A DNA stretch of 38,095 bases from an uncultured Chlorobiota bacterium (GCA_947311445.1 CAMZKV010000050.1:1-38095); one strand, 5' to 3'. Shown: positions 23,009-31,932, numbered from the stretch's first letter. Notes: generated by a model not told the origin, from the letters alone. Made by a program: numbers and translations.

Positions 23009-24532
23009 TTGCTTAAACACAATATATTAACGGCACTAGTATTTTTTTTGGGGATAGGTTTTTCTTATTCTCAAAGTTCTGTTTTAGAAAAACCAATAAG
23101 TATAAATTTAAAAAACACAAAAACAAAAGACGTTCTTAAACAGATAAGTAAGCAAACCGGATTTTTCTTTACATATAACCCAAATGCTGTAAAAGCAAAC
23201 AATAAAATAAATATTTACTCTGAAAACAAGCCCTTAAAAATTGTTCTTTCAGAAATTTTTCCAAAACATAATTTTTCCTTCAAAATTATTCAAGACCACA
23301 TTGTAATTTGTAAAGAAAATGAAAACTCAAACTACCAAAATCTAAACAAAGAGTTTGAAAAAAAACATATTGAAATTTCTGGCAAAGTAATAAACAAACG
23401 AACCGGATTTCCAATACCCTTTGCTTCTGTTGGAATTATAAACTCAACAAAAGGAGGGGTTACAAACAAAAACGGTTTTTTTTCTCTAAAAATTGACTCT
23501 ATTTTCCAAGATTCCATATTTTTTATTTCAAACTTAGGATACAAAACTATATATATTTCTGTTTCTAAAATGAACTCTAATGATAAAGAATATCAACTAA
23601 TTGAAAATTTTATTTCGATACAAGAAATAGTAATTAGAACAAATGACCCTGTTATATTAATTAAAAAAGCAATTGAAAATATACAAAAAAACTACATTCA
23701 AAAACCAAGTATTCAAACAGCTTTTTACAGAGAAGGGACAAAAAAAAAGGATAAAATTTTAACATTTTCGGAAGCAATAATTAAAATACACAAAACTCCA
23801 TATAGAAACACTCTTAAATCTGACAAAATAAAGATAGAAAAACAACGAAAAATTATCAATACTCAAATGTCTGATACTGTTTTTCTTAAATTAAAAAACG
23901 GACTATATTCCGGTTTGAATATAGATATTATTAAACATCCTATCAGTTTTATTGATTTTATTGGTATGAAAGACTATAATTACAGACTTATTGATATCGT
24001 AACATTTGGCAACAAAAATGCTTATGTTATTGAGTTCTTTCAAAAAAAAAGCATTGAAAAAACACTTTTTAAAGGCAAAATTTATATCGAAATAGAATCT
24101 ATGGCAATTATTGCAACAGAATTTGAATTAAACATGAAATACTCTTTAAACAAACCGGATTTTGTTGTAAAAAAAAGCAGAAATCTAAGAATAAATCCTA
24201 TTTCTGTAAAATATCTTGTAAATTATAGAGCAATAAAAGAAAAATATTTTTTAAATCATGTAAGAGCAGATATTGATTTTAAAATTAAAAAGAAAAGAAA
24301 ACTTCTTTCAAAAAAATTTAATGTTTTTATTGAAACTATTATTTTTGATATAGATACTTTAAATGTTAAACCTTTTGAAAAAAAAGAAACATTCAAAAAA
24401 AACCAAATTTTAATAGATACCAAATATAAATACGACGAAAGGTTTTGGGGGTCAGATAGTTTTATTAAGCCCGAGAAATCTGTTGAAGATGCTTTAAAAA
24501 AAATTAGTGTTAAATTGTATCTTCTGAAATAG
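23009..24532 (+). CDS. exported STN plus carboxypeptidase-regulatory-like protein without a TonB barrel (paralogue B)
   Basis: The 507-residue protein has a signal peptide (NILTALVFFLGIGFSYSQS). A secretin/TonB short N-terminal (STN) domain at about 29-103 contains ISINLKNTKTKDVLKQISKQ and PLKIVLSEIF. A regulatory-like beta-sandwich lies at about 122-200 (EISGKVINKRTGFPIPFASV). The 300-residue C-terminal region is paralogous to the protein at 20159-21439 (AFYRE-TKKK, FSEA, FKGKIYIE, IIATEFELN, RFWG, IKPEKSVEDALKK). It has no TonB plug or 22-strand barrel; those receptors run to 800-1100 residues. Start is TTG at 23009-23011, the only reasonable one before the signal peptide. Its place after sigma and FecR is where a SusC-type receptor normally sits. 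Confidence 0.82.
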   Translation: MLKHNILTALVFFLGIGFSYSQSSVLEKPISINLKNTKTKDVLKQISKQTGFFFTYNPNAVKANNKINIYSENKPLKIVLSEIFPKHNFSFKIIQDHIVICKENENSNYQNLNKEFEKKHIEISGKVINKRTGFPIPFASVGIINSTKGGVTNKNGFFSLKIDSIFQDSIFFISNLGYKTIYISVSKMNSNDKEYQLIENFISIQEIVIRTNDPVILIKKAIENIQKNYIQKPSIQTAFYREGTKKKDKILTFSEAIIKIHKTPYRNTLKSDKIKIEKQRKIINTQMSDTVFLKLKNGLYSGLNIDIIKHPISFIDFIGMKDYNYRLIDIVTFGNKNAYVIEFFQKKSIEKTLFKGKIYIEIESMAIIATEFELNMKYSLNKPDFVVKKSRNLRINPISVKYLVNYRAIKEKYFLNHVRADIDFKIKKKRKLLSKKFNVFIETIIFDIDTLNVKPFEKKETFKKNQILIDTKYKYDERFWGSDSFIKPEKSVEDALKKISVKLYLLK

Positions 24533-24623
24533 TATAAGCTGGAATAAGGAAAATTCCCATATCTAAAAAAACTTGTTTTAATTAATTTTAACAAAAAATA
24601 ATAAAACTACACATAAAAAGTAT

Positions 24624-24631
24624 TAATTTTG
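24624..24631 (+). promoter_or_regulatory. possible -7 promoter element for the BrkB-anmK unit
   Basis: TAATTTTG fits TAnnTTTG and lies 100 bases before the ATG at 24731, in the 198-base gap after paralogue B. No -33 partner is evident, so this is only a candidate. Confidence 0.3.
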
Positions 24632-24730
24632 ATGAATATATTATTATTTAAAAAAAAGACATTAAAAAAAATACTCCTATAAATTATTCAAACCTGATAC
24701 AGAAACAAACAAACTTTCACTATTTAGACT

Positions 24731-26065
24731 ATGAAATCTAAAATAAAACAAGCAACAGATTTTATTAACAATGAACTTTGGACCATAAATGTTGATAAAG
24801 TCTCCAAACCAATGAAAATTCTTGTTAATTTCCTTCGGTTTATTTCTCTTGGAATACAAGGCTTTAGGGAAGATAAATTGAACGTAAGAGCCTCAGCATT
24901 AACATATTTCACCTTATTATCTATTGTTCCTGTTTTGGCAATGGGATTTGGTATTGCAAAAGGTTTTGGTCTAGAAGAAGTTTTAGAAGCCGAACTTGCC
25001 AAAGCTATGGCTGGTCAAAAAGAAGCCCTAAGCTACATATTGGAATTTACACACTCAATGCTTGGAACAGCAAAAGGTGGTTTAATTGCAGGTCTTGGAT
25101 TTGTTTTGTTGCTATGGTCTGTTATAAAATTACTTTCAAATATTGAAAACTCTTTTAACACTGTTTGGGATATTAAAAAATCAAGAAGCATTATTAGAAA
25201 ATTTACAGATTATCTAACCATAATGGTATTGGCTCCAATTCTTGTAATTTTTGCAGGAAGTGCTACTGTTTTTATCTCTTCAAATCTTACTGATTTGCAA
25301 GATATTAAACTCGTAAATGTTGTTAGCCCCTTATTTATGAAATTTGCCCAAATCATCCCTTTTATTATAATTTGGATAGTTTTCACATTACTTTATTTAG
25401 TAATGCCAAACACAAAAGTAAAATTTAAGTCTGCATTAATTGCAGGAATAATTGCAGGAACAATTTTCCAACTTTTTCAAGGAATATATATATCTTTTCA
25501 GTCTGGAGCAACAAGAATAAATGCAATATATGGCAGTTTTGCCGCTCTACCTCTATTTTTAATTTGGTTACAAATAAGTTGGTTTGTAGTTCTCTTAGGT
25601 GCAGAAATTTCCTTTGCTGTTCAAAATTTCAGACTTAAAAGTGCAAGCAAACAACTTCAGAAATTAAGTATTTCATATCAAAAAAAAATTGCTTTGTTGC
25701 TTGTTAAAAAAATTGGAGAATATTTTTCTAATGCAAAAAAAGCACCCACAGCAGAAAAACTCTCACAAAAAACCACAATTCCTATATACACAGTCGAGTT
25801 TGTGCTTCAAAATTTAGTTGATGCTGGAATTATTTCAAAAATAAAAAATAAAAACAACAATGTTTATCAACCTGCTATGAGCCTCGAAAACCTTAGTATT
25901 GTAAAAGTAATTAATGCATACGAAGAAACGGGAACCGATTTTTCAAACTATATCAAAAATTTAGAATTTAAAGAATTGGAAAAAAACTTAAAAGCAGTAA
26001 AAGAATATCAATATTCAGCAGTTGAGAACGTTATATTAAAAGATGAAAAAAATAGTTTAAAATGA
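24731..26065 (+). CDS. YihY/BrkB-family membrane protein with C-terminal winged-helix-like domain
   Basis: The 444-residue protein has about six membrane helices between residues 40 and 290 with family motifs: VRASALTYFTLLSIVPVLAM at the first helix, LWSVIKLLSNIENSFNTVWD, and YGSFAALPLFLIWLQISWFV near the last. These proteins were once called RNase BN; that activity belongs to another gene, and their actual role is unknown. Residues about 310-400 form a soluble tail resembling a winged helix (APTAEKLSQKTTIPIYTVEF followed by LVDAGIISKIK), which many Bacteroidota members carry. Its stop overlaps the anmK start by four bases (ATGA), so the two are co-translated. Confidence 0.88.
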   Translation: MKSKIKQATDFINNELWTINVDKVSKPMKILVNFLRFISLGIQGFREDKLNVRASALTYFTLLSIVPVLAMGFGIAKGFGLEEVLEAELAKAMAGQKEALSYILEFTHSMLGTAKGGLIAGLGFVLLLWSVIKLLSNIENSFNTVWDIKKSRSIIRKFTDYLTIMVLAPILVIFAGSATVFISSNLTDLQDIKLVNVVSPLFMKFAQIIPFIIIWIVFTLLYLVMPNTKVKFKSALIAGIIAGTIFQLFQGIYISFQSGATRINAIYGSFAALPLFLIWLQISWFVVLLGAEISFAVQNFRLKSASKQLQKLSISYQKKIALLLVKKIGEYFSNAKKAPTAEKLSQKTTIPIYTVEFVLQNLVDAGIISKIKNKNNNVYQPAMSLENLSIVKVINAYEETGTDFSNYIKNLEFKELEKNLKAVKEYQYSAVENVILKDEKNSLK

Positions 26066-27120
26066 TAAACCCAAAAATAATTCTTGGAATAATGTCCGGC
26101 ACCTCGCTTGATGGATTAGACTTTGCTTTATGCAAATTTAAAAAACAAAAACAAAAGTATTCTTATGAAATTATTGAAACAGGTTTTTTTCCATACAATG
26201 ATAGAATAAAAAATGAACTTTCTAATGCACAAAATCTGAAAGCATTTGATTTTATAGAACTACATAAAAAATATGGAAAATACATCGGAAAAAAAACAAA
26301 ACAATTTATTTCAGGAAAAATAACTCCTGATTATATCGCATCACACGGGCACACAATATTCCACAAACCAAAGCAAAATATTACATTTCAAATAGGAGAC
26401 GGAGCTTTTATTGCTGCAGAAACAAACATTTCTGTAATTTCAGATTTTAGAAATATAGACACAGCTCTGAAAGGGCAAGGGGCTCCACTTGTGCCGATTG
26501 GAGATAAACATTTATTTTCAGAATATGATTTCTGTATAAACCTAGGAGGGTTTGCAAATGTTTCATACAATGAAAAAGGAAAAACAATAGCTTTTGATAT
26601 TTGCCCCGTTAATTTTATAGTTAATAATTTAATGAAAGAAATTGGAAAAGAATACGATGAATTTGGAAATACAGGTAAAAACGGCAAAATAAACCATGAA
26701 TTATTAAAACAACTAAACAACATCCCGTTTTATAAGAAAAAACCACCAAAATCACTAGGAAGAGAATATGTTGAAAAGTGGTTTTTTCCTTTAATTCAAA
26801 ATTTTAACATTTCTGTTAATGATAAAATAAGAACATTGTATAAACATATTGCTGTTAAAATTTCAAATGAAATAAGTTTAAAAAAAAATGCAAACATTTT
26901 GTTGTCTGGCGGCGGAGCCCATAATAAATTTTTAGTTTCAGAAATACAAGCCGAAACAAAGAACAAAATTGTTACACCCGACAATAAAACAATTGACTTT
27001 AAAGAAGCAATAATATTCGCTTTTCTTGGTTTTCTTAGAATAAACAATGAAATAAATACATTAAAGTCTGTAACAGGTGCTCTAAAAGATAGCATTGGAG
27101 GAGCAATATTCATTTCGTAG
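26062..27120 (+). CDS. anmK: anhydro-N-acetylmuramic acid kinase AnmK
   Basis: AnmK phosphorylates and opens 1,6-anhydro-MurNAc released during peptidoglycan turnover, giving MurNAc-6-phosphate for recycling. The 352 residues carry the family's N-terminal phosphate loop IMSGTSLDGLDFAL (residues 9-22), then SHGHTIFHKP, and the block QIGDGAFIAAETNI leading to DFRNIDTALKGQGAPLVPIG. NLGGFANVSY and the second nucleotide loop LLSGGGAHN follow near residue 290. Length is normal for Bacteroidota (family about 350-370). It is coupled to the upstream BrkB-like gene by ATGA overlap. MurQ, the next enzyme of the pathway, is not in this window. Confidence 0.96.
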   Translation: MINPKIILGIMSGTSLDGLDFALCKFKKQKQKYSYEIIETGFFPYNDRIKNELSNAQNLKAFDFIELHKKYGKYIGKKTKQFISGKITPDYIASHGHTIFHKPKQNITFQIGDGAFIAAETNISVISDFRNIDTALKGQGAPLVPIGDKHLFSEYDFCINLGGFANVSYNEKGKTIAFDICPVNFIVNNLMKEIGKEYDEFGNTGKNGKINHELLKQLNNIPFYKKKPPKSLGREYVEKWFFPLIQNFNISVNDKIRTLYKHIAVKISNEISLKKNANILLSGGGAHNKFLVSEIQAETKNKIVTPDNKTIDFKEAIIFAFLGFLRINNEINTLKSVTGALKDSIGGAIFIS

Positions 27121-27175
27121 TATCAAAAAAAATGATCCTTTTTCAAACGTATTTTAAAACTATTCATTTTTTTTG

Positions 27176-27183
27176 TAACTTTG
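27176..27183 (+). promoter_or_regulatory. -7 promoter element for the OmpA-family gene
   Basis: TAACTTTG matches TAnnTTTG exactly, 76 bases before the ATG at 27259. The -33 position is T-rich (TTTT) but lacks the G. Transcript start near 27190 is expected. Confidence 0.5.
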
Positions 27184-27258
27184 GCTTTCTGTTTATTGAT
27201 TATTTTTCAATAAACTATAAAAACTAATATCTTTTAATTACTGTAAAACAACAAAAAG

Positions 27259-29286
27259 ATGAACAAATTTATAAGCATTTCAATAATATTAATATTAGCA
27301 ATTTTTTCTTCCGGATTTTCTCAAAAAAGAAATCTCAAAAAGGCAGACGAAGCATTTAAAATTGGAGAATACCATACAGCATACGAAATTTATGAAAAAA
27401 CATATGAAAAATTATCCTCAAAACCCGAAAAAGCCGAAGTTTCATTTAAATTAGGAGAGTGTAGTAGAATTATGATGAACGAACGCAAAGCTGCAAAATG
27501 GTACAAAAAAGCAACCCGAAACAAAACAGAACATCCAATTGCTTGGTTACATCTGGCAGATGCACTAAAAATGCTGGAAAAATATGAAGAAGCAAAAGAA
27601 CAATATATAAAATACCAAAATTTAGTACCAAATGATTCAAGAGGAAAAAATGGAATTAAATCTTGTGAATTTGTTGAAGAATGGAAAAATAACCCAAGTA
27701 GATATATTGTTGAAATTGTTGACGGAATAAATACAAAATACTCAGACTTTTGCCCTTCCTACGGAAAAAGCAAATCAGAACTATATTTTTCATCAACACG
27801 CGAAAGTGCAAAAGGAAAAGACCTTAGTAATATAACAGGACAAAGCTATTCAGATATTTTTGTTGCAAGCAAAGACAGAAAAGGAAAATGGAGCATACCG
27901 GTTCCTGTTGAAGGAAATGTAAACACTGCTGGTAGCGAAGGAACAGCTGTTATAATTAATGGCGGAAAAAATATGTACTTCACAGTTTGCAAAAAAACCG
28001 AAAATGCAAATATGGGATGTAAAATATATAAATCAAGAAATAATGCAAGCGGTTGGTCAGATCCAGAACTTGTTAAACTAATAGGAGATAGTAGCGTGTC
28101 AATGGGGCATCCGGCAATATCAAAAGATGAACTGACAATCTATTTTGTTAGCGACAGCATTCCAAATACAAAAGGGTTTGGCGGAAAAGATATTTATTAT
28201 TCTACAAGAGAAAGTGCAACATCATCTTGGGGAAAACCCAAAAATGCAGGGTCAAAAATTAACACAAAAGGAGATGAAAAATTTCCATATATTAGAGAAA
28301 ACGGAAACCTTTATTTTTCCTCAGACGGACATCCAGGAATGGGAGGCTTAGATATTTTTGAAGCAAAGAAAAACGGAAAAGTTTGGGAAGTAGAAAATAT
28401 GAAATTTCCAATAAACTCCTCAAAAGACGACCTTGGGATTACTTTTTATGAAGATAAAAAAACAGGATACCTTTCTTCAAAAAGAGATAAAAAATTAAAT
28501 ATATATTCATTTTCAATGCCCGACATGATTTTTACTATGCGAGGAATTGTAAAAAATTCTGATGCAAATGCTCCACTTCCAGGAGCCGATGTTAAACTTA
28601 CAAGCCCAAGCGGACACGAAGTTGAAATCCTTTCTGCATCCGACGGAACATTTCGGTTTAATCTTCATCCCAAAACAGACTATACTGTAATTGCATCTAA
28701 AAGTAAATTTATTAGTGCTATGGCAGATCGATCTACAAAAGGTCTTACAAAAAGCAAAACATTTGACATTGTTTTAGAGCTTGAATCATTTGGTGGAGGA
28801 AAACAAATTGAACTTCCAAATATTGAATATGATTTAGCAAAAACAACATTAAGACCGGAATCAATGGTTTCACTAGATAAACTTGTAAAAACACTAAACT
28901 TAAACTCTAATTTAACAATTGAACTTGCTGCAAATACAGACTTTAGAGGTGGAAACGAATACAACCAAAAACTTTCTGAAGGAAGAGCAAAATCTGTAAC
29001 AGATTATTTAATTTCAAAAGGTATTAAAGCAGATAGATTAACTCCCGTAGGAAATGGAGAAAAAGTACCTAAAAAAATATCTTCTAAAACAAAAATTGGA
29101 CGTAAAATCCTATCAAAAAACAAATTTCTTAAACCCGGAGATGTTCTTACAGAAGAATTTATAAACAATTTGGAATCAGACGAACAAAAAGAAATTTGCC
29201 ACCAGTTAAATCGTAGAACTGAGTTCAAAGTTCTAAGAGACGATTATGGAATTAATGCTGTTAAGTTTGGAGGAGGAAAAAAATAA
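27259..29286 (+). CDS. OmpA-family protein with TPR, PD40 propeller and CRD (PorE-like architecture)
   Basis: The 675 residues carry a signal peptide (ISISIILILAIFSSGFSQ) and four regions in order. TPR-like helices span about 20-130 (ADEAFKIGEYHTAYEIYEKT and AWLHLADALKMLEKYEEAKE). A PD40/WD40-like propeller spans about 155-425, with repeated blades such as ELYFSSTRES, LYFSSDGHPGMGGLDIFEA and IYFVSDSIPNTKGFGGKDIY. A regulatory-like domain lies at about 430-510, and the OmpA peptidoglycan-binding domain at about 525-660 with the Asp/Arg pair (AANTDFRGGNEYNQ, LSEGRA). The same four-part architecture is known in PorE of the type IX secretion system, which links that machine to peptidoglycan. Bacteroidota hold several paralogues, so I do not assign the name. 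Confidence 0.88.
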   Translation: MNKFISISIILILAIFSSGFSQKRNLKKADEAFKIGEYHTAYEIYEKTYEKLSSKPEKAEVSFKLGECSRIMMNERKAAKWYKKATRNKTEHPIAWLHLADALKMLEKYEEAKEQYIKYQNLVPNDSRGKNGIKSCEFVEEWKNNPSRYIVEIVDGINTKYSDFCPSYGKSKSELYFSSTRESAKGKDLSNITGQSYSDIFVASKDRKGKWSIPVPVEGNVNTAGSEGTAVIINGGKNMYFTVCKKTENANMGCKIYKSRNNASGWSDPELVKLIGDSSVSMGHPAISKDELTIYFVSDSIPNTKGFGGKDIYYSTRESATSSWGKPKNAGSKINTKGDEKFPYIRENGNLYFSSDGHPGMGGLDIFEAKKNGKVWEVENMKFPINSSKDDLGITFYEDKKTGYLSSKRDKKLNIYSFSMPDMIFTMRGIVKNSDANAPLPGADVKLTSPSGHEVEILSASDGTFRFNLHPKTDYTVIASKSKFISAMADRSTKGLTKSKTFDIVLELESFGGGKQIELPNIEYDLAKTTLRPESMVSLDKLVKTLNLNSNLTIELAANTDFRGGNEYNQKLSEGRAKSVTDYLISKGIKADRLTPVGNGEKVPKKISSKTKIGRKILSKNKFLKPGDVLTEEFINNLESDEQKEICHQLNRRTEFKVLRDDYGINAVKFGGGKK

Positions 29287-29603
29287 AAAAATAGTGTTAA
29301 AACTTAACAAATTATGTAAAATTCTGTTAGTGTTCATTTTTCTTATATTTATGATTCCACCACAAACTTAATGCGTATTAAAAACCATTAAATCGTTGAA
29401 TAATTATATATTTTATCATATAAAAATATTTATTTAATATACTTTTTCTAGAATACTGAATAAATAATTATAAAAAAAAACAGGAAACCATATTTGTAAA
29501 ATAAAAATTTCACATAATTATTTGTGCTATTCATCAAAAAAATAGGACTTTTTTGTTCTTCTTAAATAAATTGCCATTTTTTTAAACAAAAAACATTTAT
29601 ATT
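29287..29603. other. 317-bp intergenic region, no gene found
   Basis: Very AT-rich. A small perfect hairpin (TGTTAA 29295-29300 / TTAACA 29304-29309) follows the OmpA-family stop but lacks a T run. CATATTTG at 29489-29496 is one base off a -7 box. I see no ORF of useful length, RNA gene or clear terminator. Confidence 0.5.
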
Positions 29604-30023
29604 ATGAAGAAAATTTTATTAGGAATAAGCACAATTATTATTGTTGTTACTGTATTTCCATCCTGCCAATCAGTTAGCGGAGCACAAACCTTTGCCGAAA
29701 AATTTTATGAAGCAATGAAAACAAATGATTATTCAAGTGCAACAGCTTTGTTTGACCAGCAAATGTTAGAACAATATGGAGAAGAAGAGTTAATAAAAAT
29801 ACTCAAACAAAGAAACAATTCTTGGGGAAAAATAAATTCTTTCTCAAAATATGGGTTTAACACTTCCACTAAAAATGGAATTACAAATGTGTCATTAAAA
29901 TTTAATGTTGAATCCGAAAAAGGAATGGTTTATGAGAAAATTGAATTTATAAAACGAGGAGAAGAATATAAAATAACCGGATACTTTTTTAATCCAGATA
30001 AGGAAAAAATTGAAAAAATGTAA
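29604..30023 (+). CDS. small lipoprotein with NTF2-like (DUF4019/DUF3887-type) domain
   Basis: The 139-residue product has a lipoprotein signal (ILLGISTIIIVVTVFPSCQS, Cys at 21). It is followed by a compact domain starting TFAEKFYEAMKTNDYSSATA and FDQQMLEQYGEEELIKIL, then three or four strands ending in EKIEFIKRGEEYKITGYFF. A helical start with a work-like 'YxAMKxxDY' turn followed by strands is typical of NTF2-like periplasmic proteins of the DUF3887/DUF4019 kind. I infer the fold from this pattern, not from a search. Function unknown. It is monocistronic, with its own downstream terminator. Confidence 0.75.
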   Translation: MKKILLGISTIIIVVTVFPSCQSVSGAQTFAEKFYEAMKTNDYSSATALFDQQMLEQYGEEELIKILKQRNNSWGKINSFSKYGFNTSTKNGITNVSLKFNVESEKGMVYEKIEFIKRGEEYKITGYFFNPDKEKIEKM

Positions 30024-30061
30024 AGAAAATCTTTTAAAAACGCACAAAACGAAACAACTAG

Positions 30062-30093
30062 TCGGTAAATTTAATTTTTTACCGATTTTTTTT
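30062..30093 (+). terminator. intrinsic terminator after the small lipoprotein
   Basis: TCGGTAAA (30062-30069) and TTTACCGA (30078-30085) pair perfectly around an 8-base loop, followed by eight Ts. Confidence 0.9.
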
Positions 30094-30184
30094 GCTGTTT
30101 TTTTAACAATCAAAAAGAAAAATTATGAAAAAAATATTTAATTATTACTTTTATGAACTATTCTAAAATTTGAAAATTAATAAT

Positions 30185-30823
30185 ATGTATAACAGCAAAG
30201 AAAATAGCAGACACATTGCAATATCTGGAAACATAGGTTCAGGAAAAACAACTTTAACTGATTTGTTAGCAAAACATTATAAATGGGAAGCTCATTTCGA
30301 AGATGCTGATGAAAACCCATATTTGAATGATTTCTATGAAGATATGCAAAGATGGTCTTTTAATTTGCAAATATATTTTTTGAACAGTAGGTTTAATCAA
30401 GTTTTAGATATTAGAAAATCCGGAAAAACTATTATTCAAGATAGAACAATTTATGAAGATGCTTTTATTTTTGCACCAAACCTACATGGGATGGGACTTA
30501 TGCCTACAAGAGATTTTGATAACTACCAGAAACTTTTTAAACTAATGAGTTCATTAGTTCAACCACCAGATTTATTAATATATTTACGAGCCGATGTTCC
30601 TAAACTTGTTCAACAAATTCAAAGCAGAGGGCGAGATTATGAAAATACAATAAGAATTGATTATCTCACTCGCCTAAATGAACGTTATGAAGCATGGATT
30701 TCAGAATATAAATTAGGAAAATTAATGATACTTAATGTAAACGATAAAGACTACAGAGACAACCCAAAAGACCTAAGTGAAGTAATTAATAAAATTGATG
30801 CAGAACTATACGGCATATTCTAA
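30185..30823 (+). CDS. deoxynucleoside kinase (dNK/dGK-dAK family)
   Basis: The ATG at 30185 is chosen over the in-frame TTG at 30170, since the family's N-terminus starts shortly before the P-loop. This gives 212 residues. It salvages deoxynucleosides by phosphorylation. Visible motifs: P-loop GNIGSGKTTL (15-24), the substrate-binding FEDADENPYLNDFYED block, QDRTIYEDAFIF (DRS-type motif with Thr), and the LID Arg motif QSRGRDYE near 145-155 followed by YLTRLNERYEAWI. The base specificity cannot be told. It stands between a terminator and the nitronate monooxygenase-like gene, which starts 28 bases after its stop. Confidence 0.92.
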   Translation: MYNSKENSRHIAISGNIGSGKTTLTDLLAKHYKWEAHFEDADENPYLNDFYEDMQRWSFNLQIYFLNSRFNQVLDIRKSGKTIIQDRTIYEDAFIFAPNLHGMGLMPTRDFDNYQKLFKLMSSLVQPPDLLIYLRADVPKLVQQIQSRGRDYENTIRIDYLTRLNERYEAWISEYKLGKLMILNVNDKDYRDNPKDLSEVINKIDAELYGIF

Positions 30824-30851
30824 AATGTAATACAAAACATTCCAATAAGAA

Positions 30852-31847
30852 ATGATATCAACAAAACTCACAAAACTTTTTAATATAGAAATGCCTATCA
30901 TTATGGCTCCAATGTTTCTTGTATCAGACTCCAATATGGTAAAAGCAGCAATGAAAAGTAAAATAATTGGCACTTTCCCTACATTAAATTACAGAAAAGA
31001 AGGAGAACTAGACTCTATACTAAAAGAATTAAACAGCTTTAAAAATGAAATTGAAAATTTAGGAACATATGGTGTAAATATAATAACCCAAAAATCTAAC
31101 CCGCTATATAAAAAACACCTTAATATATGTATAAAAAACAAAGTCCCTTTTTTTATAACATCACTCGGAAACCCCAAAGAAGTAATTGAAAAAGCACATA
31201 AATATGGAGCAAAAGTTTTTTGTGATGTAACAAATTTAAAACATGCCCAAAAAGTATTTAATCTTGGAGCCGATGGCATTATTGCCGTAGGACAAGGAGC
31301 CGGAGGACATGCAGGACCAGACCCTCTTCAAATTCTAATACCGTCATTAAAACAAAAGTTTAAAGATTTTCCAATTATTGCAGCAGGAGGTATAAGTACA
31401 GGAAACGGATTACATTCAATTCTTATTCTTGGAGCAGACGGAGCATCAGTAGGAACAAGATTTATTGCAAGCCATGAAGCTCCTGTATCACAAGAATATA
31501 AAGATGCAGTTGTAAAAGCAAAATCAGAAGATATTGTTATGACAGAAAGAATTTCCGGCACACCAAGCACAATTATTAATACTTCATACGCTAAGAAAAT
31601 TGGATATAAGCAAAATTGGTTTGAAAGACTATTGTCTAAGAACAAGAAAACAAAAAAATATTTTAAGATGCTCATTCAAGTTAAAGGAATGAAAAAACTA
31701 GAAAAATCTGTAGTACCTGGTAATTATAAAAACCTTTGGATAGCAGGAAAATCTGTAGAATTTATTAATGATATTTTATCTATAAAAAAGATAACTCAAA
31801 ATTTTAAAAAAGAATTAGAAGACAGTATAAAAAGTAATAGATTTTAA
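30852..31847 (+). CDS. nitronate monooxygenase / 2-nitropropane dioxygenase-like flavoenzyme
   Basis: The 331 residues form a TIM-barrel flavoprotein of the NMO family. Visible are the N-terminal IEMPIIMAPMFLVSDSNMVK, PFFITSLGNPKEVIEKAHKY, the glycine-rich GQGAGGHAGPDP loop with the family His, AAGGISTGNGLHSILILGADG, and VGTRFIASHEA at the FMN phosphate site. Family members oxidise nitronates or act as FMN-dependent reductases (FabK is related), so the natural substrate is uncertain. No signal peptide: cytoplasmic. A perfect inverted repeat lies between its stop and the rplM promoter. Confidence 0.88.
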   Translation: MISTKLTKLFNIEMPIIMAPMFLVSDSNMVKAAMKSKIIGTFPTLNYRKEGELDSILKELNSFKNEIENLGTYGVNIITQKSNPLYKKHLNICIKNKVPFFITSLGNPKEVIEKAHKYGAKVFCDVTNLKHAQKVFNLGADGIIAVGQGAGGHAGPDPLQILIPSLKQKFKDFPIIAAGGISTGNGLHSILILGADGASVGTRFIASHEAPVSQEYKDAVVKAKSEDIVMTERISGTPSTIINTSYAKKIGYKQNWFERLLSKNKKTKKYFKMLIQVKGMKKLEKSVVPGNYKNLWIAGKSVEFINDILSIKKITQNFKKELEDSIKSNRF

Positions 31848-31898
31848 ACTTCATTAAATTTTTAAATACCACATTGTCAGGGGTTTATAACCATAAAA

Positions 31899-31932
31899 AA
31901 TATTTATTAACAAAAACTTGTTAATAAATATT
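31899..31932. repeat. perfect 15-bp inverted repeat just upstream of the rplM promoter
   Basis: AATATTTATTAACAA (31899-31913) and TTGTTAATAAATATT (31918-31932) are exact inverted copies around AAAC. The right arm's end overlaps the -33 TTG (31931-31933). There is no T run after it, so it is a poor intrinsic terminator for the upstream gene. It may act as an operator or as a terminator using its own T/A content. Confidence 0.7.

Noticed and set aside
30124-30165. 13-codon ORF (MKKIFNYYFYELF) upstream of the deoxynucleoside kinase
   Set aside because: Too short, composed of AT-rich codons, and without a recognisable leader-peptide pattern or attenuator.
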